From Vibrio crassostreae 9ZC13 (GTDB taxonomy: Bacteria; Pseudomonadota; Gammaproteobacteria; Enterobacterales; Vibrionaceae): a DNA stretch of 64,000 bases. The notes beneath the pieces were generated by a model. That model worked only from the letters and a program-made list of their open reading frames with translations, was not told where the DNA came from and searched no databases. The translations under genes were made by a program, and so were the position numbers. The DNA is taken from contig NZ_AJYZ02000041.1 of assembly GCF_000272045.2 (NCBI RefSeq), forward strand, positions 344,012 to 408,011. The letters run 5' to 3'. Positions 49,980 through 59,318 of the stretch are shown here, piece after piece (the stretch's first letter is position 1; each line of letters opens with the position of its first letter).

Positions 49980-51434
49980 CTATTGTAGCGACAAGAAGCG
50001 CTCTCGTTGAATCATTAGCTGATCAATTCGAGCGTCGTAGCGTGCTTGTTTTAGGCTTCCTAATTCTGCGATTTGGCTTGCTTGCGTGTAGTACTGAATC
50101 GCTTTGTTCCAGTTGGCTTGCAGTGCCAAAATTTCTGCACGAGCAGCCAGTTCTTCGTCGCTATTACCAAGGCTCGTATTTACTTTTGAAAGTAAGTGCC
50201 AGCCATTGGTGTCATTCGGGTTATCGTGCGTGTAACGCTGCAATACGCGAACCGCTTCTTGAAGATCTTCATTTTCAATCAGTGCGTTGGCGTAGTTAAT
50301 GGTCAGAACCGGGTTGTTTGGTTGACGAACCAGTGCCGATTTAAGTTCTTTAATCGCAATCTCAGGCTGCTTCTTCTCGATGTGCAGATCCGAAATAGCA
50401 TCTAGATAAAACAGGTTGGTTGGATCGCTGTTAATCAGCTTGTTCAGGATGGGCTCTGCTTTGTCTAATTTTTTAGAGTCTAGGTAAACCAGTGCTTGGC
50501 CATATTCTAATGACGGAACCAAAGCTTTAGGGGCTTTCTTTAGCTGACGCTCAAACCAATCAAGAGCAGCATCATTATTAATGCCAGCATAGCGCGCAAC
50601 AATGCGGGCTCTTGCTAGGTGGTAGTCCAGAGAGGGAGCCAGTTTCAGTGGCGGGTAACTACGAGCACGAGCACGTGAATCGGTAATTCGGTCTTCTGGT
50701 AATGGGTGAGTCAGTAGCATTGGCGGTGGTGTGCTCGCATAGCGATATTCATCAGCTAAACGGCCAAAGAAACGTGGCATCGCATTCACATCAAACCCAG
50801 CTTTTGCTAGCGTGTTGATACCAAAGCGGTCGGCTTCTTTTTCATTACTACGGGTGTAGTTGATTTGGCTTTGCATATTACCCGCAGTCGTTGCCGTTAG
50901 GGCTGCAATGCCGGCTTCAGGAGCTGCAATTGCCAGTAATACAGAGGCTGCTAGCGCTGCAATGGTTGCTGGAGAGCGGCGCGCTTGGTCTTCCATACTA
51001 CGCGCTAAGTGACGTTGGGTTACGTGCGCGATTTCGTGCGCTAATACAGAAGCTAATTCACTTTCAGATTGTGCATGCAGGAATAGACCTGAGTGCAAAG
51101 CAACATAACCACCAAAGAAAGCAAAGGCGTTGATGTTGCGGTCACGGATCATAAAGAACTGGAAAGGTGTCTTTACATCATTTGCGTTCGCGACCAGACG
51201 ATGGCCAAGAGTATCAATATATAGATTTAGAACTGGGTCGTTTACGATAGGCTGGCTACTTCTGATGATGCGCATGTAGGCATCACCATAGATAAGCTCT
51301 TGGTCGATAGTGAGTGTGCCGCCAGCAGCGGTACCGATATCTGGTAGCTCCAAACTATTGGTATTCGCCATAGTTGGGGTGCTTAATGTAGCTGCGATGC
51401 ATAAGCAAGCAATTGAGCGAGCGCGTTTAAACAT
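49980..51434 (-). CDS. bepA: Periplasmic chaperone/metalloprotease BepA
   Basis: BepA maintains outer-membrane assembly, helping LptD mature or degrading stuck LptD and BamA. The 484-residue precursor has a signal peptide (ending TPTMA), an M48 peptidase domain with the zinc motif HEIAH near residue 137 and the Glu ligand in NEKEADRFG, and a C-terminal TPR part. Length is near E. coli BepA (487). It is upstream of arsC on the same strand, separated by 123 bp. Confidence 0.94.
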   Translation of the reverse strand: MFKRARSIACLCIAATLSTPTMANTNSLELPDIGTAAGGTLTIDQELIYGDAYMRIIRSSQPIVNDPVLNLYIDTLGHRLVANANDVKTPFQFFMIRDRNINAFAFFGGYVALHSGLFLHAQSESELASVLAHEIAHVTQRHLARSMEDQARRSPATIAALAASVLLAIAAPEAGIAALTATTAGNMQSQINYTRSNEKEADRFGINTLAKAGFDVNAMPRFFGRLADEYRYASTPPPMLLTHPLPEDRITDSRARARSYPPLKLAPSLDYHLARARIVARYAGINNDAALDWFERQLKKAPKALVPSLEYGQALVYLDSKKLDKAEPILNKLINSDPTNLFYLDAISDLHIEKKQPEIAIKELKSALVRQPNNPVLTINYANALIENEDLQEAVRVLQRYTHDNPNDTNGWHLLSKVNTSLGNSDEELAARAEILALQANWNKAIQYYTQASQIAELGSLKQARYDARIDQLMIQRERFLSLQ

Positions 51435-51612
51435 ATTAGTCAGTAATACTCCGTTTCTTCTGACAGTAAGACAAGTGCAATGGAAATTGGTTCTTTATCT
51501 GATTTAACCTTTGCCAAGTGCGTGCGCTATCATGAAGGAGGATGAATGAATGATGGCGCGTTTTCAAAAACAGATTACAATACGACCCTTATAATAAGCA
51601 TCGAGCTCAAGA

Positions 51613-51852
51613 ATGACACCTAATATTCTAGATTTACGCCAAGAGCGCTGTCCAATGGCGCTATTATTAGCCAAGCGTCACAGTGTAAAGTTAGAAGTAG
51701 GGCAGTCATTGTCAATTTATGTGTCTGATAACAGTTCGATGAAAGATATTGTTACTTATTTGTCTAAGCAAGCCTATGACGTCATCACTGAGGTTTGCTC
51801 TAATTACCATCATCTCCTCGTCACTAAAAAGGAATTGCAGTCAGATGCTTGA
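51613..51852 (+). CDS. TusA-family sulfur carrier-like protein
   Basis: A 79-residue TusA-fold protein. TusA family members carry sulfur on a Cys in a CPxP motif. Here the segment is ERCPMALLLAKR, so the Cys (13) and first Pro are kept but the second Pro is Ala. Its stop lies inside the start of perM (eight bases overlap). The function cannot be taken as tRNA thiolation; a role in sulfur or redox transfer is possible. Confidence 0.8.
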   Translation: MTPNILDLRQERCPMALLLAKRHSVKLEVGQSLSIYVSDNSSMKDIVTYLSKQAYDVITEVCSNYHHLLVTKKELQSDA

Positions 51853-52921
51853 AATGGTCAATCGTTGGTATAAACGACGTTTCTCTGATCCCCATGCTGT
51901 CAGTTTGGTTGCCATCATTCTCTTCGGCTTTATTACGATCTACTTCTTTGGTCACCTAATTGCACCACTCTTGGTTGCGATTGTGTTGGCTTATTTGCTT
52001 GAGTGGCCTGTTACCCAACTTCAAAGACTCGGTGTTCCAAGAACGCCTTCGGTGATGTTGGTGATCATGATGTTCTTTAGCGTGATGCTACTTGCGATCT
52101 TTGGCTTGGTACCAACCATTTGGCAACAAGTGGGCAATCTAATTAATGATATCCCAAGCATGTATGGCAGCTTGCAAAACTTCATTGCGACGATTCCTGA
52201 ACGCTATCCAGAATTAGCTAACCTGCAGATCGTTGAGTCCATTATGTCTAACGCCAAGAACAAAGCGTTAGGTTTTGGTGAAAGTGTTGTCAAAGGTTCT
52301 TTGGCTTCTCTTGTGAGCTTAGCGACCTTAGCGGTTTACTTGATTCTTGTACCACTGCTTATTTTCTTCTTGTTAAAAGACAAAGAAGAGATGATCAGAA
52401 TGGCGAGCGGTGTACTTCCTCGAAATCGTCGTTTAGCGACCAAAGTATGGGAAGAGATGAACCAGCAAATCTCGAACTACATTCGCGGTAAAGTCTTAGA
52501 GATTTTAATTGTTGGTGGTGTCAGCTACGTAACCTTTGCGATTCTGGATCTGCGTTATTCAGTCTTGTTGGCTGTCGCGGTTGGCTTCTCGGTACTGATC
52601 CCTTATATCGGCGCGGCAGCTGTGACTGTTCCTGTGGCGATTGTAGGCCTGTTCCAGTGGGGATTAGAGCCTCAGTTTTACTGGTTGCTTCTCGCTTACG
52701 GTATTATCCAAGCGCTAGATGGTAACGTGCTCGTTCCGGTTCTTTTCTCTGAAGCGGTGAACCTGCACCCAGTGGCTATTATTGTTGCCGTGTTAGTGTT
52801 TGGTGGGTTGTGGGGATTCTGGGGCGTGTTCTTTGCTATCCCGTTGGCAACGTTAGTTAAGGCGGTTTGGAATGCTTTACCGAGTCACGCATTAGACGAT
52901 GACCCTGAACATCAAAAGTAA
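51845..52921 (+). CDS. perM: AI-2E family transporter PerM
   Basis: A 358-residue protein with about eight membrane segments and the family motifs LLEWPVTQLQRLGVPR, ALDGNVLVPVLFSEAVNLHPV and GGLWGFWGVFFAIPLATLVKA. PerM-like carriers include proteins that export AI-2 or pump sodium; the substrate here is not defined. ATG 51845 overlaps the tusA-like stop; ATG 51854 would remove three residues. The order bepA-perM-bcp-gcvR-dapA-bamC follows E. coli. Confidence 0.88.
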   Translation: MLEMVNRWYKRRFSDPHAVSLVAIILFGFITIYFFGHLIAPLLVAIVLAYLLEWPVTQLQRLGVPRTPSVMLVIMMFFSVMLLAIFGLVPTIWQQVGNLINDIPSMYGSLQNFIATIPERYPELANLQIVESIMSNAKNKALGFGESVVKGSLASLVSLATLAVYLILVPLLIFFLLKDKEEMIRMASGVLPRNRRLATKVWEEMNQQISNYIRGKVLEILIVGGVSYVTFAILDLRYSVLLAVAVGFSVLIPYIGAAAVTVPVAIVGLFQWGLEPQFYWLLLAYGIIQALDGNVLVPVLFSEAVNLHPVAIIVAVLVFGGLWGFWGVFFAIPLATLVKAVWNALPSHALDDDPEHQK

Positions 52922-52937
52922 TTGATCTTGTTATAGA

Positions 52938-52970
52938 AAAAGGCCGAACATCCATGATGTTCGGCCTTTT
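52938..52970. terminator. Terminator between perM and bcp
   Basis: A 13-bp stem AAAAGGCCGAACA/TGTTCGGCCTTTT with a seven-base loop has a T-tail on both strands. Confidence 0.9.
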
Positions 52971-53057
52971 TGCTCTTAGCTTAATCATTAGCTTAATGAG
53001 TGTTGCTCTTGCCTTAGAGAGTGGTGAATCTAAGTCATTAACTCGCTCAAATCGCCC

Positions 53058-53528
53058 TTACGCTTCTTGATTGAAGTAATCTAGAACCACTTCGTGGTGA
53101 GTCTTAGTCTTGAACTTGTTGAAGACATGTTCAATCTGACCTTCTTCATCAATTAGGAAGCTAATACGGTGCAGACCGTCGTAGATTTTACCCATGAATT
53201 TTTTCTCGCCCCAAACGCCAAACTGTTCAGCAACGCTGTGGTCTTCATCAGATAGCAGGGTGAAGTTTAGAGATTTCTTCTCAACGAAGTTTGGTAGACG
53301 TTTTACTGGGTCAACACTCACACCTAGAACAACCACGTTTAGGTCATCAAGCTGTGTTTTGATATCACGCAGGCCTTCCGCTTGCACAATACAACCTGGA
53401 GTCATTGCTTTAGGGTAAAAATAGAAAAGTACTTTTTTACCTTTGAAGTCACCAAGAGATACGATATTGCCATCTTGATCTGGAAGAGAAAAAGCAGGTG
53501 CTGGAACACCAGCCGTTAGCGTATTCAT
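53058..53528 (-). CDS. bcp: Thioredoxin-dependent thiol peroxidase Bcp, 1-Cys form
   Basis: Bcp reduces peroxides through a reactive Cys. The 156-residue protein has AFSLPDQDGN, the peroxidatic Cys46 in PKAMTPGC and a C-terminal thioredoxin-like part. The resolving Cys found five residues later in E. coli Bcp is Glu51 here (IVQAEGLRD), and no other Cys exists in the chain, so this is a 1-Cys enzyme that must be resolved by another thiol. It sits downstream of gcvR on the same strand (12 bp). Confidence 0.93.
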   Translation of the reverse strand: MNTLTAGVPAPAFSLPDQDGNIVSLGDFKGKKVLFYFYPKAMTPGCIVQAEGLRDIKTQLDDLNVVVLGVSVDPVKRLPNFVEKKSLNFTLLSDEDHSVAEQFGVWGEKKFMGKIYDGLHRISFLIDEEGQIEHVFNKFKTKTHHEVVLDYFNQEA

Positions 53529-53540
53529 GACATTTCCTTT

Positions 53541-54083
53541 TTAAAGACTGTTTTTGATAAAGTTGAGCGAGCCTTGGACTGATAGGCTCTGACACAGCGA
53601 ATCGAATTCTTCTTGTAGCTGCATCAAGTTACATTCTGATTGCACAGAAGCGGTAATAGAGATATGGAATTGGTCGTTGTCGAGTTGAACCTTAGATTTA
53701 TTGATGGTTCGTGCACTTAACGAATCGAGGCCGATGTTTCGGTCTGCGAAGAACTGGGTAAACTGCTCAGTAAGTCCGATTTTATCGTCTGACTCAACGA
53801 ACACCTCTACTGTGTAAGAGTTCTCAATAACATCATGAGTTGAGGTTCGCTTCATAATCGTAATCAAGTCGTGCTCTTGTCCAAGCAAGGGCAAGGTGGT
53901 TTCAACGCGGGTAATGTTGTTTGCCTTTCCAGACAGCAGCATGATAAGCGTAAATTCTTCGCCAAACAGGGCGATACGGCTATCAATAATGTTACAGCCT
54001 GATTGGGTGACTAAATGAACCACTTGGTTGCATACACCTGGGCGATCAGTGCCCACAGCTGTGATTACTAGATGTTGAGTCAT
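53541..54083 (-). CDS. gcvR: Glycine cleavage system transcriptional repressor GcvR
   Basis: GcvR binds GcvA and blocks activation of the glycine cleavage operon when glycine is low. The 180-residue protein has two ACT domains: HLVITAVGTDRPGVCNQVVHLV near the start, and VEVFVESDDKIGLTEQFTQFF in the second half. ATG 54083 begins the first ACT domain properly; a longer frame to 54128 has no family support. It is coupled to bcp, as in E. coli. Confidence 0.93.
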   Translation of the reverse strand: MTQHLVITAVGTDRPGVCNQVVHLVTQSGCNIIDSRIALFGEEFTLIMLLSGKANNITRVETTLPLLGQEHDLITIMKRTSTHDVIENSYTVEVFVESDDKIGLTEQFTQFFADRNIGLDSLSARTINKSKVQLDNDQFHISITASVQSECNLMQLQEEFDSLCQSLSVQGSLNFIKNSL

Positions 54084-54457
54084 AAAATCACGTCTCTTTA
54101 TATTCCATTGATTCATGCATGTTAGCACAGTTAGCTCGTGGAATAAGCGTGCGTGCGGGGCTTTTTATGTGCGACCTTGCTTCGAACATGCAACCAATGA
54201 TAAGAATATCGAGCGCGTTAAAAAATGAGATAGAGCGATGAGAGCACAGCTTACTTGTTACTGACATCCAGTGATGTGCTATCCGCTAGATTGAGTGCAG
54301 GTTACCCAAATTCTAGGTAGAACGCCGTTAGAAGTCGTTTTACCTCAAACATACGACAATATTTAATGCAGATGTTGCCGGTAAGCCACTTTAATGTCTT
54401 GTGTTTATTGATTGGCTTACAGTAACATGCAAAAAGAATAAATTAAGGGAGATAGAC
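54084..54457. other. gcvR-dapA divergent intergenic region
   Basis: This 374-bp stretch should hold promoters for both gcvR and dapA. Apart from the 8-bp inverted repeat GTAAGCCA (54381-54388) and TGGCTTAC (54413-54420), 37 bp before the dapA start, I see no terminator, RNA gene or protein-coding frame. Confidence 0.45.
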
Positions 54458-55336
54458 ATGTTTTCAGGAAGTATCGTTGCGCTAGTTACGCCATTTAATA
54501 CAGATGGTGAAGTGGATTTCGACAGCCTTAAAAAGTTAGTTGAGCACCATATTGCTGCAGGTAGTGATGGTCTGGTTGCGGTTGGCACAACAGGTGAGTC
54601 TTCAACACTCACTATTGAAGAGCATGTCAAAGTCGTCAACAAGATCGTTGAATTTGCTGATGGTCGTATTCCCGTTATCGCTGGTACAGGTGCAAATGCA
54701 ACTCATGAATCTGTTCTATTCAGCCGTTTGTTGAATGGTTCTGGTATTGCTGGTTGCCTGAGCGTAACGCCTTACTACAACAAACCGACTCAAGAAGGTT
54801 TGTACCAACACTACAAAGCGATTGCTGAAGTCAGTGACGTTCCACAAATTCTATACAATGTTCCAGGTCGTACTGCGGTAGACTTGTTGCCAGAAACGGT
54901 TGCTCGTCTTGCTGAGATCGAAAACATCGTTGCACTGAAAGATGCGACGGGTGATCTCGACAGAATTGCAATTCACCGTGAACTTTGTGGCGAAGACTTT
55001 ATCTTACTAAGTGGTGATGACTTAACAGGCCTAGAATTTGTTAAGCGTGGTGGCGATGGCGTGATCTCTGTAACGAACAATGTTGCAGCCGCTGATATGG
55101 CAACCATGTTCAAGCTAGCAAAAGAAGGTAAGTTTGAAGAAGCGGAAGCGATCAATGAGCGTTTGATGCCTCTACATAAGAATTTGTTCGTTGAGTCTAA
55201 CCCTATTCCCGTAAAATGGGCGGTTCATAAAATGGGTCTGATTGCTGAAGGTGGCTTACGTCTACCGCTGACTGAACTGTCAGAGCCAGCTCAACCTGTT
55301 GTTGCTCAAGCAATGACTGAAGCGTGCATTTACTAA
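54458..55336 (+). CDS. dapA: 4-hydroxy-tetrahydrodipicolinate synthase
   Basis: DapA condenses aspartate semialdehyde and pyruvate, starting the lysine/diaminopimelate branch. The 292-residue protein has GTTGESSTL (TTGES), [32 protein letters not shown] with Tyr, and ALKDATGD with the Schiff-base Lys. Length equals E. coli DapA. AAGGGAG precedes ATG 54458. dapE, later in the same pathway, is at 57531. bamC follows 48 bp downstream, as in E. coli. Confidence 0.97.
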   Translation: MFSGSIVALVTPFNTDGEVDFDSLKKLVEHHIAAGSDGLVAVGTTGESSTLTIEEHVKVVNKIVEFADGRIPVIAGTGANATHESVLFSRLLNGSGIAGCLSVTPYYNKPTQEGLYQHYKAIAEVSDVPQILYNVPGRTAVDLLPETVARLAEIENIVALKDATGDLDRIAIHRELCGEDFILLSGDDLTGLEFVKRGGDGVISVTNNVAAADMATMFKLAKEGKFEEAEAINERLMPLHKNLFVESNPIPVKWAVHKMGLIAEGGLRLPLTELSEPAQPVVAQAMTEACIY

Positions 55337-55384
55337 AACGTATGAAGTGATGCCGAAGCGAACCTTCGGCATTTAGGAGTATAA

Positions 55385-56431
55385 ATGAAGTATTCTCACC
55401 AGCTAGTGATTGGGTCACTGGCTGTTTTCGTTCTTACAGCATGTTCTGGCAACCCGACTCAACGTCGCCAAGCCAAAGATGATTTCGAATACTTAGAAAC
55501 ACCTGAGTTTTCACAATGGCAATTGCCTGTAGATGCTCAGCCTCAGTTCTACCCAAATTTTGACATCCCAAGCGGTGAATTCAGTGGTGGTACTGGTCGT
55601 GAAGTGGATATTCGTCCACCGCAACAGGTTCTTGAACTGATCCCGGGTGCTCGTGCTGAGCGTCAAAACGGTGAAGTGACACTATGGCTTCTTCGCGCAG
55701 AAGAGGCAGACCGCGTGTGGCAAACGGCTGTAGATATGCTGGCTCAACGTGGTATTGGTATTCGTGAGCAATCAGAGAATGAGATTGAGACCGATTGGGT
55801 AACTTGGGTTTCTGAAGATGAAGACGTAGAGATTGGTAGTCGTTACTCTATCTCTCGCTTCCAAGCAAACAACCGTCATGGCTTCAAGATTAATCTGATT
55901 GATTGGCGTGAAGGTACTGAAGAGAAAACAGTAACGGCAACCAATAAAGAGCGTTACAACGCGTTCCTGACCAACCTAGTTATGGCTAAGTACGATGAAA
56001 ACCTTCGTGCTGAAGCGGCGCTGAAAGCGCAAGAGTTGGTGAAGCGTATTCCAATTTCAATGGGTGCTGACCGTAGTGGTTTCCCTGTGATTATTGCTCG
56101 TACGCCATACAATGTATTCTGGCAGCGTCTGCCTAACTTGTTGCCTGAAATGGGCTTTGAGCTTGAAGAACGCAATCAATCTCAGGGTACGGTGAAGGCG
56201 AAGTACGCAGCACCAGATGATGAGTTTTGGGAAGAAATTGGCCTACAGCCTATCGACTTAGCGCCAGGCACTTACAACTTCCTATTTGGTGACCTTGGCA
56301 ACCGTACGTCAATCAACGTAACGGATGCATCAGGTAAGCCAGTAGAAGAAGAGCTGCTTAAGTCTATGGTTCCGGTATTAGCGCATATTGCTGACCAAAC
56401 CAAAGATGACAAAGAAGCGAAAGCTGAGTAG
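55385..56431 (+). CDS. bamC: Outer membrane protein assembly lipoprotein BamC
   Basis: BamC is an accessory lipoprotein of the BAM complex, whose core BamA is encoded at 16512. The 348-residue precursor has a lipobox ending at Cys20 (FVLTAC), the extended N-terminal region that wraps BamD (rich in Asp/Phe/Pro), and two helix-grip domains (NGEVTLWLLRAEEADRVWQTAVDML and PYNVFWQRLPNLLPEMGFELEERN). It is in dapA-bamC order, with GGAG eight bases upstream. Confidence 0.95.
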   Translation: MKYSHQLVIGSLAVFVLTACSGNPTQRRQAKDDFEYLETPEFSQWQLPVDAQPQFYPNFDIPSGEFSGGTGREVDIRPPQQVLELIPGARAERQNGEVTLWLLRAEEADRVWQTAVDMLAQRGIGIREQSENEIETDWVTWVSEDEDVEIGSRYSISRFQANNRHGFKINLIDWREGTEEKTVTATNKERYNAFLTNLVMAKYDENLRAEAALKAQELVKRIPISMGADRSGFPVIIARTPYNVFWQRLPNLLPEMGFELEERNQSQGTVKAKYAAPDDEFWEEIGLQPIDLAPGTYNFLFGDLGNRTSINVTDASGKPVEEELLKSMVPVLAHIADQTKDDKEAKAE

Positions 56432-56487
56432 TCATTCAAGCCGTCACAAGCTGAGTTAAATCAGCCTTGTGATTAGCAAAAGCAAAT

Positions 56488-56518
56488 AAAAAAGAGGACA
56501 CACTGTGTCCTCTTTTTT
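56488..56518. terminator. Terminator after bamC
   Basis: A perfect 14-bp stem AAAAAAGAGGACAC/GTGTCCTCTTTTTT with loop ACT serves the convergent ends of bamC and the DUF2897 unit. Confidence 0.92.
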
Positions 56519-56592
56519 ATTGTATTCGTTGTCATCAGGCTACATTGGTCAATCCAAATTGGTCAATCAAGCTGATTAGCCAAAGCAAAAGG

Positions 56593-56802
56593 CTATGCGT
56601 CTTTATTGTCTTTGGATTCTTCTTTTTCAGCTTTCTCTTGGTTAAGTTTATCCGAGCGATTGAGCTTATCTAAATCTCGCTCAGTTTTACCACGCCCCGT
56701 CAGATCCATATTGGCTGTCTGTTTGAGCGCTGCGATGTTACCCACAACAACGCTAACTACGATGATGATGATAACCCAAGGGTTTGTAAGCCACTCCAAC
56801 AT
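56593..56802 (-). CDS. DUF2897 small membrane protein
   Basis: A 69-residue protein with one N-terminal membrane helix (WVIIIIVVSVVVGNIAAL) and a highly charged C-terminal tail (RDLDKLNRSDKLNQEKAEKE). It fits DUF2897, and E. coli also has a short single-helix protein, YpfN, next to dapE; whether they are the same family cannot be decided here. It starts 8 bp after the M15 peptidase gene on the same strand. Confidence 0.8.
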   Translation of the reverse strand: MLEWLTNPWVIIIIVVSVVVGNIAALKQTANMDLTGRGKTERDLDKLNRSDKLNQEKAEKEESKDNKDA

Positions 56803-56810
56803 AAGCGCTC

Positions 56811-57485
56811 CTAATGACTGATATTCGCTACGAAGCGTGCATAGATCTCGTCTAGCTGCTCCATAATAATCTCATACCCTAATACTGGCTTAGATTGGAG
56901 TTGCTTGCCAAGTAAAGTCGGAGATAACTGTGATAAACACGACTCCGATACTTTGCGATGGCTGATATGCCATGGTTCGATCGCCACACCACCCAAATCT
57001 TGGCTGTAAGGAAAGAAGAAACCAAATTGTGCAGCATGAACTGATAGCCATTGGTAAAACGATTGCTGGTGGCCAGTAAGGTATTCCCATGGTTCTAATT
57101 GCAGATGTATGCCTTCAGGTAAGTGGTTACGAGCAAAGACATCGAAGTCACAACCCCAATGATGACGACTCGCGCCGGGAAGCGCAGACCATCTCAGGAT
57201 AGCCGATAGCTTTTGTTGTTCGGTCAGTTTTGAAGCATCAAGAGGTTGGCTTTCTGAATCTAATATCGGAGCTTCGCCAGAAAACTTACGGTTCCAAATC
57301 AGAGATTGCCTTTCATAGTCGCGAAAGCCACTGGCAATCTCCATTTTAAAACCAGCGAGCTGAGCAGCTTCAATCAAATTATTCAGGTCATTCTTAACCT
57401 CACTGTGGACCAAGAAGGTCTTGGTGCCGATCAGGCTAGGCTCTAGATGAGAATCTGATTGTCCGGTAAGCTGCTCTGGTGTCAT
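56811..57485 (-). CDS. M15-family peptidase (VanY/D-Ala-D-Ala carboxypeptidase-like)
   Basis: A 224-residue protein with the M15B zinc-site pattern: SGFRDYERQSLIWNRKF, then GASRHHWGCDFDV (His and Asp ligands), and EPWHIS (His ligand). Such enzymes cut D-Ala or L-Ala-D-Glu bonds in wall peptides. I see no clear signal peptide, so it may act on cytoplasmic muropeptides, for instance recycling. It lies between dapE and DUF2897. Confidence 0.85.
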   Translation of the reverse strand: MTPEQLTGQSDSHLEPSLIGTKTFLVHSEVKNDLNNLIEAAQLAGFKMEIASGFRDYERQSLIWNRKFSGEAPILDSESQPLDASKLTEQQKLSAILRWSALPGASRHHWGCDFDVFARNHLPEGIHLQLEPWEYLTGHQQSFYQWLSVHAAQFGFFFPYSQDLGGVAIEPWHISHRKVSESCLSQLSPTLLGKQLQSKPVLGYEIIMEQLDEIYARFVANISH

Positions 57486-57530
57486 AACGAGTCTCTCAAT
57501 AATTGGATGCTATGAATCGCTGATGAAAGA

Positions 57531-58667
57531 CTATTTAGCGAATAGGTTCACTAATGTTCTTTCGTACATGTCAGTTAGCTTTTCTAAATCGGCTACCTTA
57601 ACGCATTCGTTAACCTTGTGAATCGTTGCATTCACAGGGCCTAGTTCAACCACTTGTCCGCCCATACGTGCAATAAAGCGACCATCAGATGTACCGCCAG
57701 TCGTTAGCAGTGCTGGTTTCACATCATTGACGTGACCCACTGCATCAACAATAGCATCAAGCAGTGAACCTGCGTCTGTTAAGAACGGGTCGCCATTGAA
57801 TGTCCATCTTAGGTCGTATTTGAAATCATACTTGTCGAGTGTCGTTGTGATGCGCTCAACGATGATGTCGTTGCTTAACTCTGTACTAAAGCGTAGGTTA
57901 AACTGAACATTAAATTCACCAGGGATCACGTTTGAAGCACCAGTACCCGCACTCACATTTGGAATTTGGAAACTGGTTGGCGGGAAGTAATCATTACCTT
58001 TATCCCACTCAGTTGTTGCTAGCTCATTAATAGCAAGCAGAGAGCTGTGTACTGGGTTGTTTGCTAGGTGAGGGTAGGCAACATGACCTTGTGTGCCTTT
58101 AATCGTTAGGTCGCCAGTGATAGAGCCACGACGGCCGTTCTTCACGACATCACCCACGAACTCAGTGCTCGATGGTTCACCAACGATACACATATCGATG
58201 TTTTCACCGCGCGCCATTAATGCTTCAACAACACGTACAGTACCGTTGATGAAAGGACCTTCCTCATCTGAAGTGATCAGGAAACCAATTGAGCCTGTGT
58301 GGTCTGGGTGTTTGGCAATGAACTGCTCGACGGCAACAATCATTGAAGCCAGAGAGCCTTTCATATCAGCAGCGCCACGGCCATGTAGGAAACCGTCTAC
58401 GATAGTCGGTTCGAATGGCTTAGTGTTCCACTGTTCGATTGGGCCTGCAGGTACCACATCAGTGTGACCAGCAAAAGCAAACAGAGGCGCTTCAGTACCA
58501 CGACGAGCCCAGAAGTTGGTCGTATCTTCAAATACCATGACTTCGATTTCAAAACCGAGTGCTTTTAAGCGTTCAATCATCAGGTCTTGGCAGCCTGCAT
58601 CTTCTGGTGTTACCGATTGACGGCTGATTAGGTCTTTTGCCAGAGCCAAAGTTGGGCTATCTGTCAT
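57531..58667 (-). CDS. dapE: Succinyl-diaminopimelate desuccinylase
   Basis: DapE hydrolyses N-succinyl-LL-DAP in the lysine/meso-DAP pathway. The 378-residue M20 metallopeptidase has [11 protein letters not shown] (His and Asp), [12 protein letters not shown], and [12 protein letters not shown] (catalytic and metal Glu), then the dimerisation lid and the C-terminal ligand His in [15 protein letters not shown] precedes the ATG. yffB lies upstream, as in E. coli (yffB-dapE). Confidence 0.96.
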   Translation of the reverse strand: MTDSPTLALAKDLISRQSVTPEDAGCQDLMIERLKALGFEIEVMVFEDTTNFWARRGTEAPLFAFAGHTDVVPAGPIEQWNTKPFEPTIVDGFLHGRGAADMKGSLASMIVAVEQFIAKHPDHTGSIGFLITSDEEGPFINGTVRVVEALMARGENIDMCIVGEPSSTEFVGDVVKNGRRGSITGDLTIKGTQGHVAYPHLANNPVHSSLLAINELATTEWDKGNDYFPPTSFQIPNVSAGTGASNVIPGEFNVQFNLRFSTELSNDIIVERITTTLDKYDFKYDLRWTFNGDPFLTDAGSLLDAIVDAVGHVNDVKPALLTTGGTSDGRFIARMGGQVVELGPVNATIHKVNECVKVADLEKLTDMYERTLVNLFAK

Positions 58668-58765
58668 CCTTGAATTCCTTGTTTAAATAAAACGTCTAGT
58701 CATTAATTTTTAGGCGCTGATTCACTGATCAACGTCCTGTTGTCTGTCTATGTAAATACAACGAT

Positions 58766-59113
58766 CTAAGCAAAAATAGCCGCGTATTGGTCGGCTTTAA
58801 ATCCGATGTGAAGCTTACCCTCAACTTTTAAGATTGGGCGCTTGATCATTGCAGGTTGTTCAACAAGCAAAGTCACCGCTTTTTCTTCTGTTAGGGTGTC
58901 TTTCTGTTCTTGAGAAAGTTGGCGATAAGTCGTACCACGTTTGTTTAGCACAAGCTCCCAACCTAGCTCAGAGCAGAAGCTTGTTACTAGCTCTTCTGTG
59001 ATGCCTTGTTTGCGATAATCGTGAAATTCGAACTCGATACCTTCAGCTTCGAGCCATTTCTTTGCTTTTTTAATGGTGTCGCAATTTGGGATACCAAACA
59101 TGGTGATAGTCAT
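58766..59113 (-). CDS. yffB: ArsC-family reductase YffB (Spx-like)
   Basis: A 115-residue thioredoxin-fold protein with MFGIPNCDTIKKAKKW, where the single active Cys10 is followed by Asp, and IKRPIL with the conserved Arg-Pro. It matches the YffB branch of the ArsC family, which is next to dapE in E. coli as here (98 bp). A glutathione-linked reduction is presumed; the substrate is unknown. Confidence 0.9.
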   Translation of the reverse strand: MTITMFGIPNCDTIKKAKKWLEAEGIEFEFHDYRKQGITEELVTSFCSELGWELVLNKRGTTYRQLSQEQKDTLTEEKAVTLLVEQPAMIKRPILKVEGKLHIGFKADQYAAIFA

Positions 59114-59318
59114 TATTCTTCCTTTGAGTGATTTTATTTCATTGTTATGAGTTGAATCCTATCAGGAAGCAGCAACTCAGACAAAATAGAGTGATGAATA
59201 TTTCATAGAGTGAAAAAAAAGCGTAAGAAAATGTCACTATTGGAGACTTATTGATCAGCCTCAACATGTTGTCAGCGAAAAAAGAAATAATTGAGCTGCA
59301 CATATATAGGAGGTGTCA

